DNA of 64,000 nucleotides from Campylobacter coli (GTDB lineage: Bacteria; Campylobacterota; Campylobacteria; Campylobacterales; Campylobacteraceae): positions 248,001 to 312,000 of the forward strand of contig CP154437.1 in NCBI GenBank assembly GCA_039516895.1, read 5' to 3'. The position numbers and the translations under genes are program-made. Position 1 is the stretch's first letter. Every line of letters starts with the position of its first letter. Under the pieces are notes generated by a model that saw only the letters and a list, made by a program, of their open reading frames with translations, did no database searches and was not told the DNA's origin. Below are positions 8,975 to 18,388 of this stretch, one piece after another.

Positions 8975-10188
8975 ATAATACTCTTTTTTTTAAAAAAAGT
9001 GAAATTCACGCTATAAGTTCTTATGCAAATCGTATCAATGATGAAGTAGAAAGTGGAGATGTAGGGTATTATCATCTTATCGATACAAGTTTAACTTTAA
9101 TAGATGAAAGCTTAAATTTCATTCAAGATAAAGAACATATAAAAAATATCGTTTTAGTGGGTATGGGTGGCTCAAGTTGTGGCGTTAAAGCTCTGCGTGA
9201 TATGCTTTTTGATGAAAAAAGTAATCAAAGAGAACTTTTTATACTTGATAATACCAGTTCGCATTCTTTTAATAAGACTTTAGAAAAAATCAAGCTTGAA
9301 GAAAGTTTGTTTTTAATCATCAGTAAAACAGGTAGTACCATAGAAGTAGTATCGCTTTTTAAGCTTCTTATTGAACATTTTAAGCTTGATATGCAAGAGT
9401 TAAAAAAATACTTTGTTTTCATCACAGATAAGGATTCTAAACTGCATAAAGAGGGTGAAAATTTAGGCATTAAATGCTTTTTTATCCCTGCAAATGTAGG
9501 AGGGCGTTTTAGCATACTTTCAGCTGTGGGTATAGTGCCACTTTGTTTTTGTGGTTATAATGCTAAAGCTCTTTTAGAAGGAGCTAAAGCGTGCTTTGAG
9601 GATTTTTTCATACATAAAAAAGATGAGATTTTACAAAAGGCTTATCATTATTGTACTCACAAAAGTGCAAATATCAATGTACTTTTTTCTTACAGCGATG
9701 CTTTTAAGGGTTTTAATGAATGGTATATCCAGCTTATTGCTGAAAGTTTGGGTAAAAAACAAGGCTATAAACGCATAGGTTTAACCCCTATCGCTCTTAT
9801 AGGAGCAAGGGATCAGCACAGCTTTTTACAACTCATTATGGATGGGCCAAAAAACAAAACTATTACTTTTTTAAAAATCAAAGATAGCCAAAAGGCTCCG
9901 GTTATACCCGATATCCATTTTAAATTTTTAGATGATTTGAGCAATAAAGTCAATTTGCACGATCTTTTAAATGCTCAATGCGATGCGACAATGCATGCTT
10001 TGATCGCTGAAAATTTGAGTGTCGATATAATAGAACTTGAAAAATTAGATGCGTGGCATGCGGGATATTTGATGTATTATTATGAGCTTTTTACTTCGGC
10101 TTGTGGGGTAATGCTAGGAATTAATACTTATGATCAGCCTGGGGTTGAGGTTGGGAAGTTGATTTTAAAAAATATTTTAAAATCATAG
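8968..10188 (+). CDS. pgi: Glucose-6-phosphate isomerase (short form)
   Basis: A 406-residue sugar isomerase, much shorter than the roughly 550-residue enterobacterial Pgi, as is usual in Campylobacter. Phosphate-binding segments GMGGSSCG (near residue 68) and SKTGSTIEV (near 114) are clear, as are the active-site regions GGRFSILSAVG and QPGVEVGK. It interconverts glucose-6-P and fructose-6-P; since these organisms generally lack a full Embden-Meyerhof pathway, a gluconeogenic role feeding galU products is likely. The start overlaps the galU end. Confidence 0.93.
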   Translation: MLNNTLFFKKSEIHAISSYANRINDEVESGDVGYYHLIDTSLTLIDESLNFIQDKEHIKNIVLVGMGGSSCGVKALRDMLFDEKSNQRELFILDNTSSHSFNKTLEKIKLEESLFLIISKTGSTIEVVSLFKLLIEHFKLDMQELKKYFVFITDKDSKLHKEGENLGIKCFFIPANVGGRFSILSAVGIVPLCFCGYNAKALLEGAKACFEDFFIHKKDEILQKAYHYCTHKSANINVLFSYSDAFKGFNEWYIQLIAESLGKKQGYKRIGLTPIALIGARDQHSFLQLIMDGPKNKTITFLKIKDSQKAPVIPDIHFKFLDDLSNKVNLHDLLNAQCDATMHALIAENLSVDIIELEKLDAWHAGYLMYYYELFTSACGVMLGINTYDQPGVEVGKLILKNILKS

Positions 10189-10250
10189 TAAATTTTAAAT
10201 AAAAAGAGTATAATAGAAATAAGTAAAATTAATAATAAAAATTTTTAACT

Positions 10251-10286
10251 AATAATAATTATTATTTAAGAATTTTTTGTTATAAT
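10251..10286 (+). promoter_or_regulatory. dps promoter with 16-bp AT palindrome
   Basis: A perfect palindrome, AATAATAATTATTATT (10251-10266), lies just upstream of an extended -10 element TTGTTATAAT (TATAAT at 10281-10286), with a strong AAAGGAG site before the dps ATG. Position and composition resemble a Fur/PerR-type operator; which regulator binds is not determined. Confidence 0.55.
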
Positions 10287-10312
10287 TTTAAAAATTAAAA
10301 AAAGGAGTTAAC

Positions 10313-10762
10313 ATGTCAGTAACAAAACAATTATTACAAATGCAAGCAGATGCTCATCATTTATGGGTTAAATTTCACAATTATCATTGGAATGTTAAAG
10401 GTTTACAGTTTTATTCAATTCATGAGCACACTGAAAAAGCTTATGAAGAAATGGCAGAACTTTTTGATGATTGTGCAGAAAGAGCTTTACAACTTGGTGA
10501 AAAAGCTATCACCTGCCAAAAAACTTTAATGGAAAATGCAAAAAGCCCAAAAGTAGAAAAAGATTGTTTCACTCCAGTTGAAGTGATGGAGTTGATCAAA
10601 AAAGATTATGAATACCTTTTGGCAGAATTTAAAAAATTAAACGAGGAAGCTGAAAAAGCTAGCGATACTACTACAGCTGCTTTTGCTCAAGAAAATATAG
10701 CAAAATACGAAAAAAGCCTTTGGATGCTTTCTTCAGCTTTGCAAAATACTTGCCAAATGTAA
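10313..10762 (+). CDS. dps: Dps ferritin-like DNA-protection protein
   Basis: A 149-residue ferritin-like four-helix protein. The ferroxidase site residues are visible in '[16 protein letters not shown]' (His 17/18, His 24, His 27) and '[26 protein letters not shown]' (Asp/Glu near 54-60). It stores iron and detoxifies peroxide as a dodecamer in the cytoplasm. It has its own promoter and terminator, so it is monocistronic. Start ATG with AAAAGGAG 8 nt upstream. Confidence 0.95.
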   Translation: MSVTKQLLQMQADAHHLWVKFHNYHWNVKGLQFYSIHEHTEKAYEEMAELFDDCAERALQLGEKAITCQKTLMENAKSPKVEKDCFTPVEVMELIKKDYEYLLAEFKKLNEEAEKASDTTTAAFAQENIAKYEKSLWMLSSALQNTCQM

Positions 10763-10766
10763 TTTC

Positions 10767-10785
10767 AAGGGGCTTTTTGCCCCTT
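10767..10785 (+). terminator. dps terminator
   Basis: GC-rich 7-bp stem AAGGGGC, loop TTTTT, GCCCCTT, 4 nt after the dps stop. Confidence 0.85.
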
Positions 10786-11003
10786 TATGATTTAAAATAA
10801 AATTTCTTATTTTCTCTATTATCTTAATTTAACCGCAATAAATATTCTTAATATCAAAATATTGTTGTAAATTTTTCTTTCTTATATATTTAAAAGAATG
10901 GATTAAAACTAGTAAAAACAAGAGTAAACATTCTTATTGTCTTACTTTGGCTTTATTTATAAAATAATTTTTGTTAATATTTTAAAAATTGTAGAGAAAA
11001 ACT

Positions 11004-11921
11004 TTGAAAGATTTTAAAAAATATATTGCCAATTCTAAACTAACACGCCTTGAAATTTTATACGATAGATTAGTCAAATCCGAAAACGGGATCACGATAA
11101 AAGAATTAGCTCAAGAACTTAATGTAAGCACTAAAACCATAAAAAGAGATATGCAAGAGATTTTAGAGCCTATGGGACTTGTTAAAAATGGTAAAAAATG
11201 GTACATTGATACAAGTAAAGATACACAAAAACAAGATGATAAAATCATCCTTGAAGTGCTTGATACTATGGCAAAAAGTGCTGGAAGTAGTTTTTACGCT
11301 AAGGCTCATCCTTTGCTTTCTCGATTTTCTCAAAATATTTCTAATCCTATTCATACTAGCTTAGATGCTGAAAAATTAGAAGAAAAAGACTTGAATCATT
11401 TTCAAATTCTTGAACAAGCTATTAGCACCAAAACGCAAATTGTTTTTAAATATGAAAATAAGCTTTTTCAAGTAAAGCCTTTAAAGCTTGCTTTTTTTAG
11501 TGGATTTTGGTATTTGCTTGCCTTTGATATGAAAAAAAGAGATATTTTTAAAAAATTTTATTTGAAAAATATACAAAATATCACCTTAACTCAAGAATCT
11601 TTTCAAACTGATGAAATTTTAGAAGCAAGACTTCGAAAGGTTAATTCTATATGGTTTAGTCTTGATAAGCCTTTTGTAGTAAGGCTTTTGGTGGAAGAGC
11701 CTGTGAGAAAATATTTTGAAAGAAAACCTTTAAATTCACAAATTATCACCGGTAAAGATAAAGATGGCTCTATAGAAATAGAACTTGAAATCAATCATGA
11801 AATGGAAATTTTACCTTTGGTGTATTATTATATACCTTATATAAAGGTTTTGGAGCCTGATTTTATAGCGGATAAAGTCAAAGAAGTGGTTAAGGATTAT
11901 CTTGAGCAAATAAGCAAATAA
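11004..11921 (+). CDS. HTH-WYL transcriptional regulator
   Basis: A 305-residue regulator. Residues about 15-60 (RLEILYDRLVKSENGITIKELAQELNVSTKTIKRDMQEIL) form an HTH of the DeoR/HTH_11 type; residues about 135-200 (FKYENKLFQVKPLKLAFFSGFWYLLAFD) are the WYL ligand-sensing core, followed by the C-terminal WCX extension. WYL proteins sense nucleic acid or nucleotide-like ligands and often control defence genes. It borders the nuclease-rich island and could be the regulator of the repeated 19-bp sites there, but no such site lies in its own upstream region. Start is TTG at 11004; no better ATG is in frame. Confidence 0.85.
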   Translation: MKDFKKYIANSKLTRLEILYDRLVKSENGITIKELAQELNVSTKTIKRDMQEILEPMGLVKNGKKWYIDTSKDTQKQDDKIILEVLDTMAKSAGSSFYAKAHPLLSRFSQNISNPIHTSLDAEKLEEKDLNHFQILEQAISTKTQIVFKYENKLFQVKPLKLAFFSGFWYLLAFDMKKRDIFKKFYLKNIQNITLTQESFQTDEILEARLRKVNSIWFSLDKPFVVRLLVEEPVRKYFERKPLNSQIITGKDKDGSIEIELEINHEMEILPLVYYYIPYIKVLEPDFIADKVKEVVKDYLEQISK

Positions 11922-11936
11922 ATTGCCTATTTGCTC
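11904..11936. terminator. Bidirectional terminator, WYL regulator / nuclease gene
   Basis: 9-bp inverted repeat GAGCAAATA (11904-11912) with TATTTGCTC (11928-11936). It covers the stop codons of two convergent genes. Confidence 0.6.
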
Positions 11937-13345
11937 GGTTTTAAAATTTCATTGATTTCTTCTAAAGCGCTTTTTATAGTTTCCTTGTTTAGAAATTCTT
12001 CTAAAATTTTGGAAAATTCTGCTGTCCAATCACCATGATTATTTATTAGCCAATATATAAAAGCATATTCTTCTTTTGAATTACTAAAATTCTCAAATTT
12101 ATCACAATAATAATGCTCGTTATGTCTGCAGATATTGTCAGTATTTTTTCCAGTTAATTCTTGAAAACAATTTATATATTGTTTATACTTCTCATCCCCT
12201 TCAAGATAGTTTATTTTAAAGGTTAACCCAAAATGATTATACTTGCTTTTTCCAAAATAAACACCTATACTTGGCCGTACATCATCCTCACCTTTATAAA
12301 TTTCAGGATAAAAATCAAACCAATCATAATTAAATCTATTTTCATCAAGTTCACATCCAAGCCATTGTCCATGCTTGTTTATGGATTGTGCTTTTTCAAA
12401 TTTTTCTTTTAATTCATGAAAGAATTCGCTTACTAGTTCTTTACATAGCTCATCCCATTTATCTTTTACGATATCTTTTGCTTTTTTGTATTTATCATAT
12501 TCTATATCTTTAAAATCATTTTTGTTTTTTGTGTATTTGTATAAAGTCATAGTTTTTTCTAAATTTTCTTTTAAGAATCTTAATACATCATCTTTAGCTT
12601 CAAATTCTTCTGTAAGATACCATTTTAAAAGAGTTTTGTATTGGTTTAGGGTAAAAATCACATTTTCCATATCTTCTTTAAAATCTTCTTCAATCTCATT
12701 TTTTTCAAATTTATCTTTGCAAGTGCTGATACATAAATTTATCCATTCTTTAATCCACTTATAATCCATTTTAAAATAATAACTCATTGTTTTATTGCTG
12801 CTATCGTGTATAAAGTTATTTTGTATCTTAAACCCATTTTTTGCGCCTAAGCTGATCTGACTAGGCTCTGCATTTTCATCCATATGTAAATAAATAGTAA
12901 GTATATTTTCATGAAAATTATCTATGCTTTTTATTTTATTTTTCAAATGGTTTATATAGTCTTTGAGTTGATTTTTTTGATCTTTTGCATAAAGTTTGTT
13001 TTCTATGATGATATATCTTTTGTCTTTTAAACTTATGAGTATATCGATCCTTCTATTATCTTTCACGCAAGCTTCTGTTTCTACACTTTCTATATCTTGA
13101 ACTGTAAGTTCTTTGAAATTGCTAGCCTGTACGCTTTCTCCGAGCTTTTTTAAAAACTCATTTGCGAAAAGTTCTTGGTAATGATCAGCATGTGGATTGA
13201 TTAAATAAGCTATAAATTTAGAATGATAATTTTCCTTATGCTCAACACCCAAAGCCTCAAAAATATTGATATCGCTCATACCTTTTTTAGCATTGTTTTT
13301 AAATGTTTCGCTAACTTTTAATAACTCTTCAATGAAATCTTGCAT
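11927..13345 (-). CDS. PD-(D/E)XK nuclease superfamily protein
   Basis: A 472-residue protein of the PDDEXK_4 type. The nuclease core is at the N-terminus: HSKFIAYLINP (about 41-51), then D101 in RRIDILIS, E115-N-K117 in IIIENKLYA, and Q126 in KNQLKDY, giving the D...ExK...Q order of these nucleases. The remaining 340 residues are charged and unassigned. Proteins of this type occur singly in defence islands, and a DNA-cutting role against foreign DNA is inferred. It is transcribed from a promoter overlapping the shared 19-bp element at 13389. Start ATG at 13345 with AAAGGTTTAAAA. Confidence 0.8.
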   Translation of the reverse strand: MQDFIEELLKVSETFKNNAKKGMSDINIFEALGVEHKENYHSKFIAYLINPHADHYQELFANEFLKKLGESVQASNFKELTVQDIESVETEACVKDNRRIDILISLKDKRYIIIENKLYAKDQKNQLKDYINHLKNKIKSIDNFHENILTIYLHMDENAEPSQISLGAKNGFKIQNNFIHDSSNKTMSYYFKMDYKWIKEWINLCISTCKDKFEKNEIEEDFKEDMENVIFTLNQYKTLLKWYLTEEFEAKDDVLRFLKENLEKTMTLYKYTKNKNDFKDIEYDKYKKAKDIVKDKWDELCKELVSEFFHELKEKFEKAQSINKHGQWLGCELDENRFNYDWFDFYPEIYKGEDDVRPSIGVYFGKSKYNHFGLTFKINYLEGDEKYKQYINCFQELTGKNTDNICRHNEHYYCDKFENFSNSKEEYAFIYWLINNHGDWTAEFSKILEEFLNKETIKSALEEINEILKPSK

Positions 13346-13388
13346 TTTTAAACCTTTGGAATGATTTTTGAAATTATACTACAAAAAT

Positions 13389-13407
13389 ATGGACTATTAA
13401 TGTCTAT
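13389..13407. promoter_or_regulatory. Island operator, copy 1 (divergent promoter)
   Basis: ATGGAC-TATTAAT-GTCTAT, one mismatch from a perfect inverted repeat. On the minus strand 10 nt separate it from TATAAT (towards the PD-(D/E)XK gene). On the plus strand 10 nt separate it from TATCAT (towards 13453/13584). It occupies the -35 region of both promoters. Confidence 0.65.
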
Positions 13408-13452
13408 ATTTTTTAGTTATCATTCTTGTAAATGACTCATAAAGGATTAAAA

Positions 13453-13521
13453 ATGTTTAATACCATGAAACATATCCTAACTCACATTGCTGAAGATTTG
13501 CTTGCAAAAATTAGAAAATGA
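13453..13521 (+). CDS. Possible 22-residue leader peptide
   Basis: ATG at 13453 preceded by AAAGGATTAAAA encodes MFNTMKHILTHIAEDLLAKIRK. It is the first start codon after the copy-1 promoter and lies ahead of the hypothetical gene at 13584. It could be a leader, a small toxin-like peptide or the remnant of a longer gene. Only the ribosome site and position support it. Confidence 0.3.
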   Translation: MFNTMKHILTHIAEDLLAKIRK

Positions 13522-13583
13522 GTCAAAGTTAAAATCAAATGATAATGAAATCAATATGGGATTTATATAAAAAGGATAAATTT

Positions 13584-14270
13584 ATGAATATAGCACTTCA
13601 AGGAACAGGACACAAAAGCTTTGTGTTCGGATTTAATGATGTTAAAGCAAAAGAAGATATTCAGGTATTATATGAAAATAGTGATAAGGGGCTAAAATTT
13701 CAAGCACGAATTCAAAGCATTAAAAATGTACAATTGCTAAGCCAAAGTTATCATTTAGAAAATGGACATTTTTTGGATATAAATGTTCAAAGCAAGCTTA
13801 TATCTTTTGAAAATTTCTTAAGTCAAACTTATGGTGATTTTAAATATTTTTGTGTTGTTGATTTTATAAAACATAATACAAAAATACACTATAAATCAAA
13901 AGAAGCAGATACTAAGAATAAGCTTTATCATCTTGCAAGTGCATATGCTTTTCCTAAAAAGGGTTGGATAGATGAAAAAGTATTAAACATTAATAATATT
14001 TCACCTTATCAAAATATACTTATAGAAGGATTGTTTTGCATAAAAGAACAAGAATTGCTAGAAATTTTAAAACAAAATGAAAATTTGATAAAAAATAATT
14101 TTTATTTAAAGGATTATGATTTTTCAAAAGGCTTAAAGAAGCTTTTAGATGTGAGTTTAGATATCTTATTTGCAAACATTGGCACGAAAAATTTTAAACC
14201 CTATAAACTAGAAATAGACTCTATCACTCATGAGGATACAGAAAGAAAAATTTCTTTTATAAGCTACTAA
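13584..14270 (+). CDS. Hypothetical protein of the defence island
   Basis: A 228-residue soluble protein that I do not recognise. It has no signal peptide or TM segment. It begins MNIALQGTGHKSFVFGF and holds a possible hydrolase-like segment GDFKYFCVVDFIKHN. The ATG at 13584 is preferred over the upstream in-frame ATG at 13539 because AAAAGGATAAATTT precedes it. It is driven from the copy-1 divergent promoter and convergent with mcrC, sharing a terminator. Its base composition is like the rest of the island. Confidence 0.65.
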   Translation: MNIALQGTGHKSFVFGFNDVKAKEDIQVLYENSDKGLKFQARIQSIKNVQLLSQSYHLENGHFLDINVQSKLISFENFLSQTYGDFKYFCVVDFIKHNTKIHYKSKEADTKNKLYHLASAYAFPKKGWIDEKVLNINNISPYQNILIEGLFCIKEQELLEILKQNENLIKNNFYLKDYDFSKGLKKLLDVSLDILFANIGTKNFKPYKLEIDSITHEDTERKISFISY

Positions 14271-14289
14271 AAGATTATTTTAGTAGCTT
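14261..14289. terminator. Bidirectional terminator, hypothetical gene / mcrC
   Basis: Perfect 12-bp stem AAGCTACTAAAA, loop GATTA, TTTTAGTAGCTT, then T6. The loop and stem contain the stop codons of both convergent genes. Confidence 0.85.
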
Positions 14290-15624
14290 TTTTATCCTTT
14301 TTATAAATTGCTCTTCTTTTTGGATGATATACTCAAGAGTGATTTCTTTATCTGAATTTTGATCATCTTCAAGGAAAATTCCATCAACTATAAATTGATA
14401 CTCATCTGAAAGGATAGAATTTTCACTATGGCATTTTTCTTCGTTAAAATTTTGCATAGGATACAAAAGCCCGCCTAAAAGTACTTTGCCTATCTTTTGA
14501 TAATATCCCATATAGGTATGAATTTGAAACAAGTCATTTCTGTCTAAATCTCCCATGCCATTTTGGCTTTTACCTTCCATTGTCATTTTTTTATATTTAG
14601 TATCAAAGACTATATAATTATCATCTTTAGATAAAACAATATCGGGTATTATATAGCGTTTATAAAAGCTATTTTTATAAATTTCAAGTTTTGGAGAATC
14701 AAGCATGTATTCTTCGAAATTATTTCTTAAAAGCTTGCTTATATAAATTTCAAAAAGTTCTGCTATATTGATGATAAAACTATAGCTTTTTTGATCATTT
14801 TTATTTTTGCTAGTGAAATTTTCGCTTTCTATGATCATTTTTGCATATTTTAAAAGCTCTTTGTAGTTTTGATAGTTTTGATTTCTCAAGGCTTTACTAG
14901 AAAAGGCTTTATTTAAACTTTCTTTTATAAAGCAATGCTCGCTTTTATTTTGCACTAAATAGGTTTTTATATGCTTTACATTTTTCAAAAAGCTTGAATT
15001 TTTCTTTTCTATGACTTGTAAAGCCTTGTAAAGCACATTTATGATATGCACATCTTCTATTTGCTCTCTTGTTTTTGTAGCAACCTTTGCTTTTAAAGGG
15101 ATATTGTGTTTTATAAATTCAACCATATCGATATTTCCTTTAAAACGCAAGTCGTTGTATTTTTTACTTTGATAGTTTTTAGGCAAACCTATCAAAAAAC
15201 TTTTTTCAAGTTTTTGCACAAAGATGTAAAAAAGTATAAACTCGCTTATATTGCTTTCATTTTTCACATCTTGATAAATACTCACATCATCGACAAATAC
15301 ATCATTAGCAAAATTTAGCATTCTTTCTAAGAACTTCTTGCCAAATCGAGAATTTATCTCAACTTCCAAATTATCATAAAAAATTTTTCCTATATAATTT
15401 CCACTAGTAATTTGCTTTTTGTCTTTATCAATTGTTCTTACCGATATGATGGGATTTTTAGCATTTTTGCTTAAAATTTTTTCATCATCATTGAAAAAAG
15501 AAAAGAAATTTCCATTTTTTATAAAATCTTCAAAATACAGATCAAAATCTTGTATTTTTGAAGATTTTTGATCTATTTCTATACAGCTATTATCAGTCGT
15601 TTTTATTATTGTGGTTTTTTTCAT
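14275..15624 (-). CDS. mcrC: McrC-type nuclease subunit
   Basis: A 449-residue McrC family protein. The C-terminal nuclease motif is intact: D328 in IPDIVLSKDD and D341-T-K343 in YIVFDTKYKKM, the usual D...(D/E)xK of this PD-(D/E)XK domain. McrC supplies the cleavage activity and stimulates the GTPase of McrB, which recognises modified DNA. Its start overlaps the mcrB end by 32 nt, so the two are coupled. It ends in the shared terminator at 14261-14289. Confidence 0.88.
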   Translation of the reverse strand: MKKTTIIKTTDNSCIEIDQKSSKIQDFDLYFEDFIKNGNFFSFFNDDEKILSKNAKNPIISVRTIDKDKKQITSGNYIGKIFYDNLEVEINSRFGKKFLERMLNFANDVFVDDVSIYQDVKNESNISEFILFYIFVQKLEKSFLIGLPKNYQSKKYNDLRFKGNIDMVEFIKHNIPLKAKVATKTREQIEDVHIINVLYKALQVIEKKNSSFLKNVKHIKTYLVQNKSEHCFIKESLNKAFSSKALRNQNYQNYKELLKYAKMIIESENFTSKNKNDQKSYSFIINIAELFEIYISKLLRNNFEEYMLDSPKLEIYKNSFYKRYIIPDIVLSKDDNYIVFDTKYKKMTMEGKSQNGMGDLDRNDLFQIHTYMGYYQKIGKVLLGGLLYPMQNFNEEKCHSENSILSDEYQFIVDGIFLEDDQNSDKEITLEYIIQKEEQFIKRIKKLLK

Positions 15625-17545
15625 TTGTTTTTGTTTCTTTGGGTTTTTCTATAACAAAAAGTTTTTTTAAATCATCCAAGTGTTCTTGTATGTCTTTTTC
15701 GCTATATTCACTTCTTAAATACTCTTTTAAAAGCGCCTCAAAACGGTTGCTAAAAAGTTTTTTCATATCGTTATTTTTAATCTCATCATCTTTAAATTCA
15801 ATTTTTAGAAAATAAGAATGCCCAAGTTGATATTTTTCACCTATATCTTTAATTTTATCGTTTAATTTTTTGCAGGCTTGTGCGTATTCTTCGATATTTT
15901 TTGCATAAATTTCATTTTTTATTACATCATAATCACATGTCATTTCTTGCCATATAAAGCGTCTTCTAAGCGCTAAGTCAAAACTATCTATGCTTTTATC
16001 TAAATCATTCATAGTCCCTAAGAAAAATACATTTTCAGGCACATAAAAATCCTCATCATTTCTCATAAAGGCATATTGTGTTTTTATCTTGCCTTTTTCT
16101 CCTCTATACTCAAGTGCATAAAGTAATTCTCCAAAAACTCTAGATAATTCCGCACGGTTAATCTCATCAGCTATGAAAAAATACCCATAATCGCTTAAAG
16201 CTTCATTAAAATTTCCTTTTTCTAGCTCGCCCAAAAACTTTTCTTCTTCTTCTTTTGCTTTATCGCAAAATTCTCTAAAAATTCCATTTTTAAGCTTAAG
16301 TTTTAATTGTCCATTTTCAATCCCTGCAGGTTTAATACCCTCTATAAAATCCTCATAGGAAAAACTTGGGTGAAATTGAGTAATGAGCATTTGATTTTCA
16401 TTTTTAATGATGTTTTTTATATTATTTACTATAGTATAGGTTTTTCCAGTTCCAGGAATTCCATGAAAAATGATATTTTTATGTGTTTTTAAAAGCTCTT
16501 TAAAACCTTCTAAATCATTGCTTTTTATATCTGCTTTGCCACATAAATTTGCAAAATCATAAGCTGCTTGATAAAGTTTATAATATACACTTTCAGTTAC
16601 ATTTTTTGTATTTTTTATATCACCATCTTGTAGTTTATCTTTTGTAATTAAAGCTAAATCGGACTTTTTTATCTTATCGATCAAATTTAAAAATTGATCT
16701 AGGATGTAATACTTTGGAAGACGTTCAATTTTTTCTTTTATTTCTTTTATTTCAAGTTTGTCTAAAGCAAAATCAAATTTATTATTTGAAGTATTTTCAT
16801 TTAGCATTTCAAAGATATATCCAGCAGTCTTTGCCATAGCATCGTTTACTAATGGAAAATCATCATTTTCAAAATTTAATAAGTATGCTAACTCTCTAGC
16901 AGAGGCTTTCATGCCTGTGATATCAAGATTTAATAAGTCTTCTAATGATTCTACTTTAGATATCTTATCAAGATCAGCGCGTAATTCTTCGGGATTTTTT
17001 TTGTTTAGTAAATTTGAAGCATTAGCTTGTTGTTGAGCGCTATATATATTTTCTTTTTTCCAAAATTCTTTAAATTTTTTTATCCATTCTTGCGAGTTGT
17101 TTTCATCAATTTTTTTAATTTCTTCAAATTTTTCCTTAATCCCCTTTTTAGAATTGATAGTTTCTTCATTAAATTTAACATGGATAGTAGCTTTATCGCT
17201 ATAATATTGTAAATATTCCTTAAAAGCACTTTTTAAAATATCAAAATTTATATTATTACAAATATATATAAAATTCTTATACTCTTTAAAAATTTCTTCT
17301 AGAGTTTTAAAGTTTTTATCTTTATGCTCATCTATAAATTTTGTGTAGTTATCAAAACTTTTAAAGTTTTCTTGAATATCTTCATTTAAATTAACAAATT
17401 TAAAACCTTCGGTATTTTTATTAATCTCGATACTTCTTTCTCTGCCAAATTTAGTATGATAAATATAACATTTTTTATCTTTACCAAAATAATAACCAAA
17501 ATTTTTATCTTTAAAACCCTTTAAACTATTTTCTAAATCACTCAT
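15593..17545 (-). CDS. mcrB: McrB-type AAA+ GTPase with unassigned N-terminal domain
   Basis: A 650-residue protein. The AAA+ motor is in the C-terminal half: P-loop GIPGTGKT (362-369), Walker B FFIADEINRAE (456-466), sensor/McrB signature GTMNDLDKS (510-518; usually MNTADRS) and arginine-finger region LALRRRF. The first 350 residues are charged and helical and should hold the DNA-recognition module; I cannot match them to the E. coli McrB DNA-binding domain, so target specificity is unknown. With McrC it forms a modification-dependent restriction complex. Start ATG at 17545 with TTAAGGAAAATA. Confidence 0.88.
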   Translation of the reverse strand: MSDLENSLKGFKDKNFGYYFGKDKKCYIYHTKFGRERSIEINKNTEGFKFVNLNEDIQENFKSFDNYTKFIDEHKDKNFKTLEEIFKEYKNFIYICNNINFDILKSAFKEYLQYYSDKATIHVKFNEETINSKKGIKEKFEEIKKIDENNSQEWIKKFKEFWKKENIYSAQQQANASNLLNKKNPEELRADLDKISKVESLEDLLNLDITGMKASARELAYLLNFENDDFPLVNDAMAKTAGYIFEMLNENTSNNKFDFALDKLEIKEIKEKIERLPKYYILDQFLNLIDKIKKSDLALITKDKLQDGDIKNTKNVTESVYYKLYQAAYDFANLCGKADIKSNDLEGFKELLKTHKNIIFHGIPGTGKTYTIVNNIKNIIKNENQMLITQFHPSFSYEDFIEGIKPAGIENGQLKLKLKNGIFREFCDKAKEEEEKFLGELEKGNFNEALSDYGYFFIADEINRAELSRVFGELLYALEYRGEKGKIKTQYAFMRNDEDFYVPENVFFLGTMNDLDKSIDSFDLALRRRFIWQEMTCDYDVIKNEIYAKNIEEYAQACKKLNDKIKDIGEKYQLGHSYFLKIEFKDDEIKNNDMKKLFSNRFEALLKEYLRSEYSEKDIQEHLDDLKKLFVIEKPKETKTNEKNHNNKND

Positions 17546-17621
17546 TATTTTCCTTAATTTTAATTTTTTGAAATTATAGCTTATTTTTTATTTTCAACTA
17601 TATTGAAATCAAAAATATAAA

Positions 17622-17640
17622 ATGGACATATATAGTCCAT
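17622..17640. promoter_or_regulatory. Island operator, copy 2 (perfect palindrome)
   Basis: ATGGACATATATAGTCCAT, arms exact with a 7-nt spacer. On the plus strand TACAAT follows after 10 nt (towards the small membrane protein). On the minus strand it lies about 75 nt upstream of mcrB, whose closer TATAAT is at 17573-17578. Confidence 0.65.
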
Positions 17641-17686
17641 AAATATAAAATACAATTATCAAATAAAAATAAAAACAAAGGAAAAA

Positions 17687-18327
17687 ATGAAAAAAAGAAT
17701 TTTAATGCTTATGATGTTGGTATGTATGTGTTCAATCTTATAGGTGCCAAACCAATCTCTGCTATACCACAGCAAGATATAGCAGTAGAAAAAACCATAG
17801 ATAATAACACAACTCACAGCACTTCTAAAAATCATACTAATGTAGCGATTATCATAGCAGCTATTGTTTACATAGTCATTGCAATAGTGCTTGTGGTTTA
17901 TGGTATCAAGGGTAGGATTGTAGTGTATAGAAATCTTTTAGATGTAAGTTTGTGTGTTGCATTATTTGCTGCGCTACCTATAGTTTGGATAATTTTTCTT
18001 GCTATGTTTTTTTTACAAGTAGAAAGAAGTATTACTTTAATAACGCTAGGTATCATGGTTTTTATATGGATGAGTGTTTTATCATACATTGCATATATAA
18101 CACTCAAAGATAATCGTTATAATCCTTTATTGGTAATTTTAATATTACCTTTAAAAATCATATTGGGATTGTGGTTTGGGCTTAGTCTTTTTGGAGCTAT
18201 AAAAAAGGGCGAAGGTAAAACGGTAGCTGAAAGAAAAGAAGATAAGCAAAATTCACTAGTGCATTTTGCTATCTCAAGCACATTGATCTATAACTTAATT
18301 AAAGATAAGTCTTTTAAAAATAGCTAA
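17687..18327 (+). pseudogene. Small four-TM protein, signal sequence out of frame
   Basis: The best ribosome site (AAAGGAAAAA) precedes ATG 17687, which encodes a signal-like MKKRILMLMMLVCMCSIL and then a stop. The long frame starts internally at ATG 17722 and gives 201 residues with four TM helices (about residues 42-65, 73-100, 105-128, 134-158). The two frames meet over a TATGTATGTG stretch. One extra ATGT unit there would join them into a single protein with a cleavable leader ending near AKPISA. Either the gene is frameshifted or the short form at 17722 is made without a leader. No family recognised. It lies downstream of operator copy 2. Confidence 0.5.
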
Positions 18328-18388
18328 ATAGACTGTTTTTAAATAAAAATAGGTTAAAAATTAAATTAAATACAAAGAAAGGTAAATA

